This document shows positions 8,883 to 16,018 of a stretch of 64,000 nucleotides of DNA, in pieces (position 1 is the first letter of the stretch; every line of letters starts with the position of its first letter). The notes beneath the pieces were generated by a model. The model did no database searches. It was not told where the DNA came from and saw only the letters and a list, made by a program, of their open reading frames with translations. Position numbers and translations under genes: made by a program. The DNA is from Pseudoxanthomonas suwonensis (GTDB lineage: Bacteria; Pseudomonadota; Gammaproteobacteria; Xanthomonadales; Xanthomonadaceae). The stretch is taken from positions 2,232,001-2,296,000 of the forward strand of contig NZ_CP011144.1 in assembly GCF_000972865.1 (NCBI RefSeq), written 5' to 3'.

Positions 8883-10178
8883 CTACTCCCGCGGTGCGGC
8901 CGCGGAACTGTCGTCGGCGTACACGGCGTCGCGGAACGCCTTGTGCAGCGGCACCTTGCCGAACGGCACGTACTGGGTGAACAGCACCGCCGCGATCCGG
9001 TTGAGCGGGTCGACCCAGAACAGGGTGTTGGCCATGCCGTCCCAGAAGAACTCGCCGACTTCGCCGGAAGCCTCCTCCGCGTTGGCCGGCGGCGCCGTGC
9101 GCACCGCGAAGTCGATGCCGAAACCGACCTGGCCCTTGCCCGGCAGCCACGAGCGATCGGTGGCCGCGGCGGGCAGCGCGTCGCTGGCCATCAGCCGCAC
9201 CGTTTCCGGCCGCAGCACGCGCACGCCGTCCAGCTCGCCGCCGTCGACCAGCATCCGCGCGAAGCGCATGTAGTCGTCCAGGGTGGACACCAGGCCCCAG
9301 CCGCCCGGCTTCATCGGCCAGTCGCGGCGGTTGAACTCGAACGCCTTCGCATCGGGGACGCGGGTCATCACGCCGTCGTCGCTGCGCGTGTACAGCGCGG
9401 CGATCCGCCCGCGGTCGCCGTCGTGCAGCACGTAGCCGGTGTCCCCCATCCGCAGCGGATCGAAGACATGCTCCTGCAGGTAGCGGTCGAACGGCTGCCC
9501 GGACAGCACCTCCACCAGCCGCGCCTGCACGTCGACCGCCGACGAATACAGCCAGCGCGTGCCCGGCGGGTACAGCAGCGGCACCGAGGCCAGCCGGCGC
9601 GACGCCTCGGCCAGGGTGATGTCGATGCGCTCCAGGTCGGCCTTGCGATACAGGTCGCCGAACTGGCCGGGCTCGCTACCGCCACCGGCGAAACCGGCGG
9701 TATGGCGCATCAGGTCGCGGACCGTGATCGGCCGTGGCGGCGCCGCCAGGATGGGGCGGCCCTTCACGTCGGCGCCCGCGTACACGCGCACGCCGTCGAA
9801 CTCCGGCAGGTACTTCGCCACCGGGTCGTCGAGCTGGAATTTCCCCTGCTCGTACAGCTGCATCAGCGCCACGCCGGTGACCGGCTTGGTCATCGAGAAG
9901 ATCTGCACCAGGGTGTCGCGCGCCATCGGCCGCCCGGCCTCGCGGTCGGCCAGGCCGAACGCGCCGAAGTACGCTTCCTGTCCGTCCTGCCAGACCAGCG
10001 CCGATGCGCCGACCAGCGCGCCGGAATCGACCAGGCCGCCAAGGACCGTGTCGATGCGTGCGCGGTCGACGCGCGCGACGTCGGCGTGGCCGGGTTCCGC
10101 TCCTGCGGCGATGGCGGGTGCAGGGACGAGGGCGGCGAATGCGCCGGCCAACAGCATGCACAGGAACGGACGAGCCAT
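8883..10178 (-). CDS. Exported beta-lactamase-fold serine hydrolase (class C / EstB-like)
   Basis: A 431-residue exported hydrolase with a signal peptide over residues 1-24 (ending AIAAG). The class C fold motifs are SMTK (nucleophile Ser near residue 95), YSS in place of YxN near 211, and WDG in place of the KTG triad near the C-terminus. Such substitutions are typical of family VIII esterases and D-aminopeptidase relatives rather than true beta-lactamases. The start at 10178 is set by a strong ribosome site (GGGGAGGGG) six bases upstream. It lies inside the pigment locus between the patatin and xanB2 genes, but on the opposite strand from the ligase. I cannot say whether it acts on the pigment; it may be a passenger. 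Confidence 0.88.
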   Translation of the reverse strand: MARPFLCMLLAGAFAALVPAPAIAAGAEPGHADVARVDRARIDTVLGGLVDSGALVGASALVWQDGQEAYFGAFGLADREAGRPMARDTLVQIFSMTKPVTGVALMQLYEQGKFQLDDPVAKYLPEFDGVRVYAGADVKGRPILAAPPRPITVRDLMRHTAGFAGGGSEPGQFGDLYRKADLERIDITLAEASRRLASVPLLYPPGTRWLYSSAVDVQARLVEVLSGQPFDRYLQEHVFDPLRMGDTGYVLHDGDRGRIAALYTRSDDGVMTRVPDAKAFEFNRRDWPMKPGGWGLVSTLDDYMRFARMLVDGGELDGVRVLRPETVRLMASDALPAAATDRSWLPGKGQVGFGIDFAVRTAPPANAEEASGEVGEFFWDGMANTLFWVDPLNRIAAVLFTQYVPFGKVPLHKAFRDAVYADDSSAAAPRE

Positions 10179-10302
10179 CGCATTCCCCTCCCCGGGGCGT
10201 GTCGCCGGCACGGCGGCGGTGGTGCCGCAGTATGGCAAACGCGGGTGGCGGGGGTCGGCAAGGCGAATGCGCCAGCTTCCCGCATGCGCCTGACCGCTCT
10301 AC

Positions 10303-10522
10303 CTGCAGGAGCCCAGCTTGCTGGCGGCACGGGTGTCGGAAACATGAGGGCGTCGCCTGCGCTGACGGCGTCGTGTCGCCGGCTGAACCCGGCTCCTACA
10401 AACAGCCGCGGTGCGGCCGCTCTTCTGTAGGAGCTGACTTCAGTCGGCGACACGGGCGTCGGCACCATGAGGGCGTCGCCTGTGCCGACGGCGTCGCGTC
10501 GCGGGCAAGCCCGGCTCCTACA
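10303..10522. repeat. REP locus C, two units
   Basis: There are two head-to-tail REP units, 10303-10401 and 10426-10522, joined by a linker containing GCGGCCGCTCTTC. Each has TGTAGGAGC-like ends and the inner GGCGTCGCC core. The mini-hairpin modules are CAGCTTGCTGG and CGGGTTCAGCCGG in unit 1, and TGACTTCAGTCGG and CGGGCTTGCCCG-like in unit 2. The TAG stop of xanB2 (10518-10520, minus strand) is part of the terminal CTCCTACA. The rest of the 340-bp gap holds only the hydrolase ribosome site. Confidence 0.9.
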
Positions 10523-11549
10523 AGGGCGGTGCGCCGTGCACGCCGTCGATCTCCACCAGCAGTTCGCGCCGGCACACCTGCGCGTGCAGCAGCAGGCAGG
10601 GCACCGACCGATCCAGCCGCTGCGCGAGCCGGGCCGCGATCGCCTCGGCGTCGTCGTGATCGCGCACGTAGACCTTGAGCAGGCTGCCGGCGCCGAGCGC
10701 CGCCGGCAGAGCCGGCGCCTGCACGCGCGCGGCCGCGACCAGGCTGTCGAGGTTGGCCAGGGTCTCGTCGACCTGCGCCCGCACCTCGCCCGAATGCAGC
10801 GAGGCATGGCCGACGATGGCCGCGGTGCCCGACAGCAGCAGCGGCATCGCCGCGTCCGCTGGCGGCAGCATGGCGCGGGCGAAGCTCGGCGACTGCGGGC
10901 CGTACTGGCGCGGATAGCGGTAGGCGCTGACCTGGCGCGGGTTCTCCACCGGCCGCCCGGGCGCGCGCGCCGCCAGCCAGTACACCTGCAGCCGGCGCAC
11001 GCCGTCGCAGCGGCCGATCGCGGTGGCCGCGGGCAGCCGCGCCACGTCCAGCGTCTTCACCCCGGCCATGCCGGCGACGCGGCCGACGCAGAAGCGGCGG
11101 TAGCGCTCCTCGTCGTCATCGCCGAGGGTGATGGCGTCCATGTAGTTCCAGATCCGCAGCAGGTGCGGGGTGTCGCAGCCGGCCATGAACGCGCCGAGGC
11201 GCGCATAGGCCTGCCTCGCGGCCGCCTCGATGTCGCCTTCCGGTTCGTCGATCTCCAGCGCGCCGAACAGCAGTTGGCCGTCGCTGGCCCACGCCACCTC
11301 GCCGTCGCGCCCGCAGTCCACCGGGCCGCCGGCGCGCCACACCTCGACCACCGGCGCGGCCGCGCGCAGCGGCTGCAGCGGCACCCGCAGCCAGCGCGGA
11401 TCGGGATGGGCCGCGGTCGCGTCGCCGAAGCCGAACACCGCCAGCACGCGCGGGTCGGCCAGCTGCCGTGGCAGCGAGTCGGCCGGCGCGTACCTCACCT
11501 CCAGCGCCGGCTCGGCCTGGTGGCCGGCGAAGGGCTGCGGCCGGCTCAC
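10518..11549 (-). CDS. xanB2: XanB2-like chorismatase (hydroxybenzoate synthase)
   Basis: The 343-residue protein matches the FkbO/Hyg5/XanB2 chorismatase family. XanB2 cleaves chorismate to 3- and 4-hydroxybenzoate, the first for xanthomonadin and the second for ubiquinone. Family landmarks are the LFGALEIDE stretch (about residue 95-105), RIWNYMDAI (about 133-141), ERYRRFCVGR (about 150-160), the YWLAAR region, ENPRQVSAYRYPRQYGP (about 207-223) and, near the C-terminus, the KVYVRDHDD segment. The gene starts at GTG 11549, which overlaps the stop of the upstream flavoenzyme (GTGA), so the two are translationally coupled. The stop codon is the TAG of REP C. This pair reads away from the ACP operon. 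Confidence 0.92.
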   Translation of the reverse strand: MSRPQPFAGHQAEPALEVRYAPADSLPRQLADPRVLAVFGFGDATAAHPDPRWLRVPLQPLRAAAPVVEVWRAGGPVDCGRDGEVAWASDGQLLFGALEIDEPEGDIEAAARQAYARLGAFMAGCDTPHLLRIWNYMDAITLGDDDEERYRRFCVGRVAGMAGVKTLDVARLPAATAIGRCDGVRRLQVYWLAARAPGRPVENPRQVSAYRYPRQYGPQSPSFARAMLPPADAAMPLLLSGTAAIVGHASLHSGEVRAQVDETLANLDSLVAAARVQAPALPAALGAGSLLKVYVRDHDDAEAIAARLAQRLDRSVPCLLLHAQVCRRELLVEIDGVHGAPPL

Positions 11550-12952
11550 GGGTTGCCGCCCTGCAGGGTGTCGCCGCTGAAGCGCTCGCCGACCTGGCGC
11601 CGCCGGCGCAGCCAGCCGGCGAACGCGCGCGGCGCCATCTGCAGCGCGGTCAGTGCGTAGACCAGGCGGAACACGCGCAGCCGCCAGCGCACCGGCTTCG
11701 AATCGAACACGTCGCCGGCCAGCATCGAGATCACCGCCTGCTCCAGCTGCAGCACGTTGCGCGGCTGCGCGAACAGCGCCTCCATCACCGGCGTGGTGAA
11801 GCGGTAGATGAACCAGGAGAAATGGCGCAGGCCGCGGCGCAGGCGCCGGTCCATCGCGCGCTGCTCGGCGGCTTCCCGCGACGGGTCGCGCAGGATCGCG
11901 TCCACCGTCCTGGCCGCCTGCTCGCCGCCGTTCATGCCCAGGTACACACCCGAGGAGAACACCGGGTCGATGAAGGCGAAGGCGTCGCCGGCCATCACCC
12001 AGCCCGGGCCGTGCATGCGGGTGCAGGTATAGGAGTAGTTGCCGGTGGCGTGCACCGGGGCGATCCGCTCGGCTCCCTGCATCCGCACCCACACCGAGGG
12101 CGTGTCGCGCAGGGTCTGCATCAGGAACGACTCGTTGTCGCCCTGGCGGGTCTTCAGGTATTCGGGGAAGCACACCGCGCCCACGCTCATCACGTCGTCG
12201 CGCAGCGGGATCAGCCACATCCAGCCGTGGGCGAAGCGCTCGACGGTGATGTTGCCGGCCTCCTCGCCCTCGCGCCGGGCGACGCCGCGGAAGTGGCTGA
12301 AGATCGCCGCCGACTGGTGCGCCGGGTTCTTCTCCTTCAGCTTCAGCTTGCTGCCGAGGAAAGTGTCGCGGCCGCTGGCGTCGACCAGGTAGCGCGGACG
12401 GAAGGCCAGCGCGTTGCCGTCCGCGTCGCGGGCATGGACCGACGAAGGGCGGCCGTCGGCGCCGAAGTCGACCCGCTCGACCCGGGTCTGCTGCCGCGCA
12501 TCCACGCCGCTGGCCAGCGCGTTGTCGAACAGCAACTGGTCGAACTCCGAGCGCCTGACCTGGTAGGCGTAGCCGAAGCGCGGGTTGAGCGCGCGGTCGA
12601 AGCGGAACACGTTGACGCTGTCGCGGTCGCCGCGCATCGGGAAGTCGGCGCCGGGCTTGTGCACGCCGATCCGGCGCACCTGGTCGAGCACGCCCAGGCG
12701 CTCGAGGATCGGCAGGTTCATCGGCAGCAGCGACTCGCCGATGTGGAAGCGCGGGTGGACGTCCTTCTCCAGCAGGGTCACCTGCCAGCCGCGGCGGGCC
12801 AGGAAGGTGGCGGCGGTGGTGCCGGCGGGGCCGCCGCCGATGACCAGCACGTCCACCGGAACGCCGGTCCCGGTCGCCTCCGTCGCCGCGTCCGTCGCCC
12901 GCTGCTGCGCCTCCGGCGTGGACGGTGCGTTCGACGGGTCGGGGCGGGTCAT
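11546..12952 (-). CDS. Flavin-dependent halogenase-like monooxygenase of the pigment cluster
   Basis: This 468-residue FAD enzyme has the dinucleotide motif GGGPAGTT near residue 35-42. A WMWLIP motif near residue 240 matches the WxWxIP signature of flavin-dependent halogenases. The second FAD motif GDAFAFIDPVFSSGV lies near residue 325-340. Xanthomonadins are brominated aryl polyenes, so a halogenase here would make sense. I did not verify the catalytic lysine, so a simple hydroxylase or reductase remains possible. The ATG at 12952 opens a 30-residue alanine/threonine-rich leader before the Rossmann fold. It overlaps xanB2 by 4 bp and is divergent from the ACP gene across 142 bp. Confidence 0.82.
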   Translation of the reverse strand: MTRPDPSNAPSTPEAQQRATDAATEATGTGVPVDVLVIGGGPAGTTAATFLARRGWQVTLLEKDVHPRFHIGESLLPMNLPILERLGVLDQVRRIGVHKPGADFPMRGDRDSVNVFRFDRALNPRFGYAYQVRRSEFDQLLFDNALASGVDARQQTRVERVDFGADGRPSSVHARDADGNALAFRPRYLVDASGRDTFLGSKLKLKEKNPAHQSAAIFSHFRGVARREGEEAGNITVERFAHGWMWLIPLRDDVMSVGAVCFPEYLKTRQGDNESFLMQTLRDTPSVWVRMQGAERIAPVHATGNYSYTCTRMHGPGWVMAGDAFAFIDPVFSSGVYLGMNGGEQAARTVDAILRDPSREAAEQRAMDRRLRRGLRHFSWFIYRFTTPVMEALFAQPRNVLQLEQAVISMLAGDVFDSKPVRWRLRVFRLVYALTALQMAPRAFAGWLRRRRQVGERFSGDTLQGGNP

Positions 12953-13030
12953 GCGCAGGCGGCCGGGGCGTGGCGTATGGAGGCCGCGATGATAGCGCGG
13001 GCGGTCGCGGCCCGGCGTCACCGCCGCCGC

Positions 13031-13083
13031 GGACTTGCGCGGGGGCGGCCGATGCCGGATCGTGGCCGGCCTTGCGCAAGTCC
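13031..13083. promoter_or_regulatory. Inverted repeat in the divergent pigment promoter region
   Basis: GGACTTGCGC at 13031-13040 is repeated inverted as GCGCAAGTCC at 13074-13083, and the second copy sits in the palindrome CTTGCGCAAG (13071-13080). It lies between the halogenase start (12952) and the ACP start (13095), where promoters of both pigment operons must be. It is either an operator pair or a hairpin in the ACP leader. No protein is assigned. Confidence 0.45.
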
Positions 13084-13094
13084 CGGAACCGAAG

Positions 13095-13364
13095 ATGTCG
13101 CAGCAGACCGATGCCGAACGCGAACTGGCCGAACTCCTGGTCGAGAGCCTGAACCTGGAGGGCGTGGAACCGCACGCGATCGACCCGGAGGCGCCGCTGT
13201 TCAACGAGGGCCTGGGCCTGGATTCGATCGACGCGCTGGAGCTGTCGCTGGCGGTGGCCAAGCGCTACGGCGTGCAGCTGCGCGCGGAGGGCGAGGACAA
13301 CCGCCGCATCTTCGCCTCGCTGCGTGCGTTGTCGGCGCATGTCCAGTCGCAACGCGGTGGCTGA
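13095..13364 (+). CDS. xanC: Acyl carrier protein for xanthomonadin synthesis
   Basis: An 89-residue ACP. The phosphopantetheine attachment serine is Ser44 in GLGLDSIDALEL, a good match to the DS[IL] signature. The acidic helical character is typical. It would carry the growing aryl polyene between the ligase, ketosynthase/chain-length factor, ketoreductase and hotdog dehydratases encoded around it. The ATG at 13095 directly precedes MSQQTDAERE; the longer frame upstream runs into the inverted repeat and is not family-like. Its stop at 13364 is one base before the ATG of the next gene, so it heads a tight operon. XanC is the Xanthomonas name for this ACP. Confidence 0.9.
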   Translation: MSQQTDAERELAELLVESLNLEGVEPHAIDPEAPLFNEGLGLDSIDALELSLAVAKRYGVQLRAEGEDNRRIFASLRALSAHVQSQRGG

Positions 13365-13365
13365 G

Positions 13366-14097
13366 ATGGCCGGCGACCGCGCCGGCGCGGCGGGCCGCGA
13401 CCCGGCCGGGGCGGTGGTCGTGCCGGCGCAGCTGCTGCTGGGCGTGGCCTATCCGTTCCTCGCCCACCTGGCGGGGACCCGCGGCGGCGCCTGGCCGGCG
13501 CTGGCGCTGGCCGACCTGGTCGTGCTGCTGCTGGCCGGCCCGCTGCTGCGCCGCCGCTGGTGGGCGCTGGGTTTGCTGGCGGTGCTGCTGGCCGCGCTGG
13601 CCTGGGGCATGGGCACGCCCTGGCTGGACCTGCTGCTGCTGGCGCCGCCGGTGCTGTTCACCGGCTGGCTGGCCTGGTTCTTCGCGCGCAGCCTGCTGCC
13701 GGGGCGCACCCCCTTGGTGGAGCGGATCGTGACCGCGCTGTACGCGCAGTCCGGCTGGACGCTGCCGGCGGGACTGCCGGACTACGCGCGCCGGCTGACC
13801 GCGGCCTGGGCGCTGCTGCTCGGCTTCCTGGCGGTGGCCAACACCCTGCTGGCGCTGTGCGCCGTGCCCGGCGGCGTGCTGCATTCGCTGGGCCGCACGC
13901 CGTGGATCGCGGTGCCGCATTCGGCCTGGTCGTGGTTCGCCAACCTGCTCAACTACGGCCTGGTCGCCGGCTTCATGGTCGGCGAGTTCCAGTACCGCAA
14001 GCGCCGCTTCCCGCAGCGTCCCTACCGCAACGGCGCCGAGTTCGCACGGCGGATGGCCGCGTTGGGGCCGGCGTTCTGGCGCGGCCTGCTGCGCTGA
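13366..14097 (+). CDS. COG4648-like integral membrane protein of aryl polyene clusters
   Basis: A 243-residue membrane protein with about six hydrophobic helices across residues 15-200 and a basic C-terminal tail (FQYRKRRFPQRPYR). Proteins of this kind are a standard part of aryl polyene and xanthomonadin clusters, usually annotated COG4648, with no proven activity. I start at the ATG at 13366, one base after the ACP stop; an upstream ATG at 13339 would overlap the ACP. It may help to anchor the assembly enzymes at the inner membrane, but that is speculation. Confidence 0.82.
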   Translation: MAGDRAGAAGRDPAGAVVVPAQLLLGVAYPFLAHLAGTRGGAWPALALADLVVLLLAGPLLRRRWWALGLLAVLLAALAWGMGTPWLDLLLLAPPVLFTGWLAWFFARSLLPGRTPLVERIVTALYAQSGWTLPAGLPDYARRLTAAWALLLGFLAVANTLLALCAVPGGVLHSLGRTPWIAVPHSAWSWFANLLNYGLVAGFMVGEFQYRKRRFPQRPYRNGAEFARRMAALGPAFWRGLLR

Positions 14098-14127
14098 GTC
14101 CGGCCGCCGCGCGGCTATGCTTGGGCG

Positions 14128-14433
14128 ATGCGTTTCGTCATCCCGCACGACCACCCCTGCCTGGCCGGGCACTTCCCCGGGCGGCCGCTGGTGCCCGGGG
14201 TGGTCCTGCTGGAGCGCGTGCTCGAGGCGATCGAGGCCGCGCACGGGGTGCAGGGTCCGCTGCGCCTGCCGCAGGTGAAGTTCCTGCGGCCGCTGCTGCC
14301 GGACCGGGAGGCGCAGGTGGTGCTGGACGGCAGCGCCCCGCGCTGGCGTTTCGAAGTGCTCGGCGCCGACGGCGTGCTGGCCCGCGGCGAAGTGCAGGCC
14401 GTTGCGACGGGCGACGCGGGTAGCGGCGCATGA
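14128..14433 (+). CDS. Hotdog-fold 3-hydroxyacyl-ACP dehydratase (FabZ/ApeI-like)
   Basis: A 101-residue single hotdog domain. The catalytic histidine is in GHFPGRPLVPGVVLLE (about residues 14-29), matching the FabZ/FabA-type HFPxxPxxPG motif with the glutamate further along. It should dehydrate 3-hydroxyacyl-ACP intermediates to build the conjugated double bonds of the pigment. It is short for FabZ (about 145-150) but normal for ApeI-like cluster dehydratases. The stop overlaps the next start (ATGA, 14430-14433), so it is coupled to the acyltransferase. A second dehydratase-like gene lies at 18378. Confidence 0.87.
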   Translation: MRFVIPHDHPCLAGHFPGRPLVPGVVLLERVLEAIEAAHGVQGPLRLPQVKFLRPLLPDREAQVVLDGSAPRWRFEVLGADGVLARGEVQAVATGDAGSGA

Positions 14434-15365
14434 GCGGATCGCAGGCGCAGGTGCGCCCGGCCTGGAAGCAGCGTCCCGAAGGCGGTACGCGCGGCGCGCT
14501 GGCGCTGATCGTGGCCATTGCCCGGCACGGCGGGCGCGGCCTGGCGCGGCTGTGCCTGTACCCGATCACGCTGTACTTCCTGCTGGTGCGCGGTCCGGAA
14601 CGCCGCGCCTCGCGCGCCTGGCTGGCGCGGGCGCGCGGCCGCCGCGCCGGCCTGTGGCAGGCGGCCCGGCACATCCACGTCTTCGCCGCGACCATCCTCG
14701 ACCGCGTGTACCTGCTCGGCGGCCAGCTGTGGCGCTTCGACATCCGTGTGCACGGCCTGGAACCGCTGGTGGCGCTGGTCGACCAGGGCCGCGGCGCGCT
14801 GCTGTTCGGTTCGCACCTGGGCAGCTTCGACGCGCTGCGGGTGCTGTCGCGGCAGCGGCCCGGGCTGAAGGTGCGGATCGTGCTGGACCGCGCGCAGAAC
14901 CCGGTGCTGACCGGGATCTTCGACTCGCTGGATCCGGCGCTGGCGCGCTGCGTGATCGACGGCGGCCAGCCGGGCGCGGCGATCGCGCTGGAGATCCAGC
15001 ACGCGCTGGAAGCCGGCGAACTGGTCGCGTTGCTGGTCGACCGCGCGCAGCCGCACGAGGACACCGCCGCGGCGCCGTTCTTCGGCGAACCGGCGCGCTT
15101 CCCGCTGACGCCGTGGAAACTGGCCGCGGCGCTGCACGCACCGGTACTGCTGTGCTTCGGCCTGTACCGCGGCGGCAACCGCTACGACCTGCACTTCGAA
15201 CCGTTCGTCGATCCGTCGGCCGGCGACGTGCCGGTGCGCGGCGAGCGCGGGGAATGGCTGCGCCGGCACGTGGCCGACTATGCGGCGCGGCTGGAACACC
15301 ACGCGCGGCAGGCGCCGCTGAACTGGTTCAACTTCTACGACTTCTGGAGCGGACAGGACCGATGA
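14430..15365 (+). CDS. LPLAT-family acyltransferase of the pigment cluster
   Basis: A 311-residue lysophospholipid acyltransferase-like (LpxL/HtrB-type) enzyme. The N-terminus has a membrane-associated helix near residues 40-60. The first catalytic block GSHLGSFDALR near residue 127-137 is the HxxxxD-like motif, here H-L-G-S-F-D. A later block LVDRAQPHEDTA followed by FFGEPARF resembles the substrate-positioning motif of the family. In aryl polyene clusters such enzymes are thought to transfer the polyene from ACP to a lipid or glycerol carrier. It overlaps genes on both sides by 4 bp. Confidence 0.88.
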   Translation: MSGSQAQVRPAWKQRPEGGTRGALALIVAIARHGGRGLARLCLYPITLYFLLVRGPERRASRAWLARARGRRAGLWQAARHIHVFAATILDRVYLLGGQLWRFDIRVHGLEPLVALVDQGRGALLFGSHLGSFDALRVLSRQRPGLKVRIVLDRAQNPVLTGIFDSLDPALARCVIDGGQPGAAIALEIQHALEAGELVALLVDRAQPHEDTAAAPFFGEPARFPLTPWKLAAALHAPVLLCFGLYRGGNRYDLHFEPFVDPSAGDVPVRGERGEWLRRHVADYAARLEHHARQAPLNWFNFYDFWSGQDR

Positions 15366-16018
15366 GCGCACTAACTACGGCCGCGCGGCGGTTCCTGGCA
15401 CTGGCCTGCGCCTTCGCGCTGCCGTGCGCCGCGGCGCAGGCACAGGTGCCCGACGCCGACTGGATCCTGCAGGCGGTGGCGCGCCCGGCGCCCAGCCGCA
15501 CGGTGTTCGTCGAGCTGCGCGACTCGCCGATGCTCAAGCAGCCGCTGCGGCTGCAAGGCGAATACCGGCGCGAGAGCGACGGCCGCCTGGTGCGCCAGGT
15601 GCACGCGCCCTATGCCGAGACCACCACCCTGGCGGACGGCGAGGCGGTGGTCGAGCGCGCCGGCCGCGCGCCACGGCGCATCGCCCTGGCCCAGGCGCCG
15701 GAACTGGCCGCGATACAGGCCGGCTTCGGCGCGCTGCTGGCCGGCGACCGCGAACTGCTGCGCAAGACCTACGACGTGCAGGCCGGTGGCGCGCGCGAGC
15801 AATGGACGTTGCGGCTGGTGCCGCGCGACCCGCGCCTGGCTGCCGCGCTGGCGCGCATCGACCTGTACGGTCGCGGCGCCGAACTGCGCTGCGTGGAAAG
15901 CCATCCGGCCAAGGGCGCGCCGCAGCGCACGCTGATGGCCGGCGCGGCCGCCGCCGCGGACGGCGTCGCCGATGCGGCGGCGCTGGCCGCGCTGTGCCAC
16001 GGCGACGCGGCGCGGTGA
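15362..16018 (+). CDS. Exported LolA-like outer membrane lipoprotein carrier
   Basis: A 218-residue exported protein with a signal peptide over residues 1-28 (ending AAAQAQ), then a LolA/LolB-type beta-rich domain. The ESDGRLVRQ, RRIALAQAPELA and TLRLVPRDPRLAA stretches correspond to the sheet segments of the COG2834 family. LolA-like proteins in aryl polyene clusters are proposed to carry the lipid-linked pigment across the periplasm, working with the MMPL exporter next door. The ATG overlaps the previous stop and the GTG of the exporter overlaps its own stop. Confidence 0.82.
   Translation: MSALTTAARRFLALACAFALPCAAAQAQVPDADWILQAVARPAPSRTVFVELRDSPMLKQPLRLQGEYRRESDGRLVRQVHAPYAETTTLADGEAVVERAGRAPRRIALAQAPELAAIQAGFGALLAGDRELLRKTYDVQAGGAREQWTLRLVPRDPRLAAALARIDLYGRGAELRCVESHPAKGAPQRTLMAGAAAAADGVADAAALAALCHGDAAR

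Noticed and set aside
8883..10178. Antibiotic-resistance beta-lactamase
   Set aside because: The YxN and KTG motifs are replaced by YSS and WDG, which fits esterase/peptidase relatives rather than a class C beta-lactamase.
10518..13352. 944-residue minus-strand frame around xanB2
   Set aside because: Only the last 343 residues match a family. The upstream part is a shadow of the halogenase gene.
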